Below are positions 5,745-7,118 of a stretch of DNA of 7,118 bases, piece by piece (position 1 is the first letter of the stretch; every line of letters starts with the position of its first letter). The translations under genes and the position numbers were made by a program. The stretch is from Clostridia bacterium (GTDB lineage: Bacteria > Bacillota > Clostridia > Oscillospirales > CAG-272), in the NCBI GenBank assembly GCA_017395715.1, contig JAFQNZ010000042.1, forward strand, positions 1 to 7,118, read 5' to 3'. Below the pieces are notes generated by a model. It was not told the origin of the DNA and searched no databases. It worked only from the letters and a program-made list of their open reading frames with translations.

Positions 5745-6006
5745 CACTCTTGTATGGATGCTTTGCATCAAGTATTGATGAAAGGAATTTATTCAAACCA
5801 TGGACGAGGGCGGTAGTTGTTATACCTGCAACTTTGAAACCACCACCAAAATGAATACGGTCAGCATAACCTGCATTTTGTCGAAAAAAGTGCCGGCTAT
5901 GCTTTTTTTGCTCAAAAAGAGGCTAAATATGTAAAATATTCTCGGATTTTGTTACATTATTTACACTTTTTGACTTTTTGTATTTAAGGAGATTTAATAT
6001 TTTATC
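5745..6006 (+). promoter_or_regulatory. Long 5' leader of the transporter gene, possibly regulatory
   Basis: The leader contains GATGC/GCATC around TTT (5757-5769), AGTTG/CAACT (5815-5819 / 5829-5833) flanked by GGCGGT and ACCACC, and CAAAATG/CATTTTG (5847-5853 / 5874-5880). An AAAAAAG / CTTTTTT pair surrounds 5890-5900. None forms a strong terminator. I do not recognise a known riboswitch (no M-box or Mn yybP-ykoY core seen). The region may be a leader-peptide ORF (5800-5934), a regulatory RNA, or both. Confidence 0.4.
5800..5934 (+). CDS. Possible small ORF, 44 residues, with CxxC motif
   Basis: MDEGGSCYTCNFETTTK begins a 44-residue ORF with a CYTC motif (Cys7, Cys10) and a third Cys in ITCIL. 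The hydrophobic VPAMLFLL is followed by a basic tail, KKRLNM. AAAGGA (5781-5786) lies upstream but 13 nt from the ATG, which is long. After about residue 17 the +1 frame reads an equally open and more natural-looking stretch (NEYGQHNLHFVEKSAGYAFF and on to a TAA near 5990). The true gene may therefore be frameshifted or decayed, or the ORF may be chance within a structured leader. No family recognised. Confidence 0.35.
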   Translation: MDEGGSCYTCNFETTTKMNTVSITCILSKKVPAMLFLLKKRLNM

Positions 6007-7118
6007 ATGGACATATTTTTATCAGTTTTATTACAGGTTGTACTTATCATTTTGAATGCGATCTTTGCTTGCGCCGAAATTGCGGTCTTGCAGATCAGTG
6101 ACGCTAAACTTTCGAAACTCACACAGGATGGCAATAAAAGAGCCAAGAGACTTGCCAAGTTCAAAGAACAGCCGGCAAGATTCCTTGCCACCATTCAGGT
6201 TGCCATTACGCTCGCCGGCTTTATGGGTTCGGCGTTTGCAGCAAGTAACTTTGCCGACCCGATCGTTGCAGCCCTCAAAGGCACAGCACTTGATTTTGAC
6301 GGACTTCACAGCGTGGTGGTCGTTGCGATCACACTTGTGCTTTCCTTTGTCACGCTGATCTTCGGCGAGCTTGTTCCCAAGCGTGTGGCAATGAAGTATT
6401 CCGAAAAGATCGGTCTTGGTATGTCGGGTCTTCTTGTGTTCATTGCTACTTTGTTTGCACCCATTGTATGGCTTCTCACCGCTTCGACCAACGGTGTTCT
6501 TCGTTTGATGAGAATTGACCCCAACGAAAAAGAAGAAAGCGTTGACGAAGAAGAGATTCTCATGATGGTGGATGTGGGAAGCGAAGCCGGCACGATCGAC
6601 GACGAAGAACGCGAAATGATTCAGAACGTGTTTGAATTTGACGATATGACGGTGGCGGAATTTGCCACACACCGTACCGATATGGTCATCCTTTGGCTCG
6701 AAGACGACAATGCGGCATGGGAAGAAACCATCCACGAGACCAGATACTCGCGATACCCCGTCTGCGGCGAATCGCCCGATGACCTTGTGGGCGTTCTCAA
6801 CGCCAAAGACTTCTTCCGTCTTGACGGCGAAAGCCGCGAGGTGATCATGGAAAACGCGGTCAAGCCCGTGTATTTCGTTCCCGAAAATATAAAGGCAGAC
6901 ACCCTCTTTAAGCAGATGAAGGAAACCGGCAACAGCTTTGCCGTGGTGCTTGACGAATACGGCGGCGTGTTCGGCATTGTCACGATGAATGACATCGTAG
7001 AGCAGATCGTCGGCGGCTTTGCGGAAGAAAGCATCAAGGAAGAGGAAGAAGAAATCGTTCTTCTGGAAGAAAACCAATGGCGCGTGAAGGGCAGTGTGCT
7101 GCTTGACGATTTGATGGA
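6007..7118 (+). CDS. CNNM/CorC-type transporter (DUF21 + CBS pair), 3' end cut by the window
   Basis: The first 370 residues of a protein in the hemolysin C / CorC / CNNM family, membrane proteins linked to Mg2+ (and Co2+) efflux or resistance. The DUF21 membrane domain spans about residues 1-170, with hydrophobic segments near 2-27, 59-85, 100-125 and 137-162. It includes ITLAGFMGSAFAASNFADP and the family hallmark FGELVPKR (119-126). A CBS pair follows (about 205-340), ending in the signature DEYGGVFGIVTMNDIVEQIVGG (316 onward, D316 E317 Y318 G319 G320). The protein continues into the start of the C-terminal CorC_HlyC domain and is truncated at the window edge; family members are usually about 420-450 residues. 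ATG 6007 is the only ATG available, since an in-frame TAA lies at 5995. Its AAGGAG (5986-5991) is 15 nt away, unusually far. A CBS pair binding ATP-Mg would gate transport in known relatives. Sold as 'hemolysin' in many genomes, but that name is misleading. Confidence 0.93.
   Translation, partial: MDIFLSVLLQVVLIILNAIFACAEIAVLQISDAKLSKLTQDGNKRAKRLAKFKEQPARFLATIQVAITLAGFMGSAFAASNFADPIVAALKGTALDFDGLHSVVVVAITLVLSFVTLIFGELVPKRVAMKYSEKIGLGMSGLLVFIATLFAPIVWLLTASTNGVLRLMRIDPNEKEESVDEEEILMMVDVGSEAGTIDDEEREMIQNVFEFDDMTVAEFATHRTDMVILWLEDDNAAWEETIHETRYSRYPVCGESPDDLVGVLNAKDFFRLDGESREVIMENAVKPVYFVPENIKADTLFKQMKETGNSFAVVLDEYGGVFGIVTMNDIVEQIVGGFAEESIKEEEEEIVLLEENQWRVKGSVLLDDLM

Noticed and set aside
5754..5813. 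20-residue ORF starting ATGGATGCTTTGC near the predicted transcript start
   Set aside because: It has no ribosome binding site and sits on a small hairpin. A leaderless peptide is possible but unsupported.
6031..7077. Minus-strand ORF (348 codons) opposite the CNNM gene
   Set aside because: The + strand encodes clear DUF21 and CBS signatures. The minus-strand product is His/Phe-rich with no family resemblance.

Overview
The window looks like chromosomal DNA from a Gram-positive, low-to-moderate GC anaerobe of the Clostridia (Bacillota), possibly an Oscillospirales-type gut bacterium. The evidence is: AGGAGG-like ribosome binding sites, sigma-A promoters with 17-bp spacers, intrinsic hairpin-plus-T-run terminators, Lys-Lys lipoprotein signals with long Thr/Pro linkers, and an intergenic palindromic repeat (GGAGAAGG / GATGAGG hairpins) of a kind I recall from gut Clostridia. 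The taxonomic call is inference. All genes read on the + strand.

Layout. (1) 47-1246: a divergent CofE-like (coenzyme F420-0:L-glutamate ligase family) protein, closed by a strong terminator. (2) 1304-4827: a two-gene unit with its own consensus promoter. It encodes two surface lipoproteins that share one plan: lipobox, Thr/Pro-rich stalk, and a C-terminal discoidin (F5/8 type C) like module. The second also carries an HExxH metallopeptidase domain resembling the plant 'basic secretory protein' family, with an EF-hand-like loop. A perfect 15-bp hairpin lies between the genes, and two terminator hairpins follow. (3) 4828-5201: non-coding DNA holding a palindromic, MITE-like repeat. (4) 5202-5684: a consensus promoter drives a heavily structured leader of about 210 nt that ends in a textbook terminator 18 bases before the start codon of a 72-residue cysteine-rich protein. 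The leader contains an 8-nt stretch perfectly complementary to the terminator's 5' arm, a ready-made antiterminator. This is the most interesting part of the window: a riboswitch or attenuator candidate of a class I do not recognise. (5) 5716-7118: another consensus promoter, a 260-nt leader with a possible 44-residue Cys-containing ORF, then a CNNM/CorC-type (DUF21 + CBS pair) membrane transporter gene that runs off the window.

How they fit together. The two lipoproteins are probably co-expressed and displayed on the cell surface, where the protease and the binding modules would act on host or polymer substrates. The CofE-like gene, the cysteine-rich protein gene and the transporter gene each appear to be separate transcription units. 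The transporter family handles divalent cations, and both neighbouring leaders encode Cys-rich peptides. A metal or redox theme in the right-hand 2 kb is therefore possible, but this is speculation.
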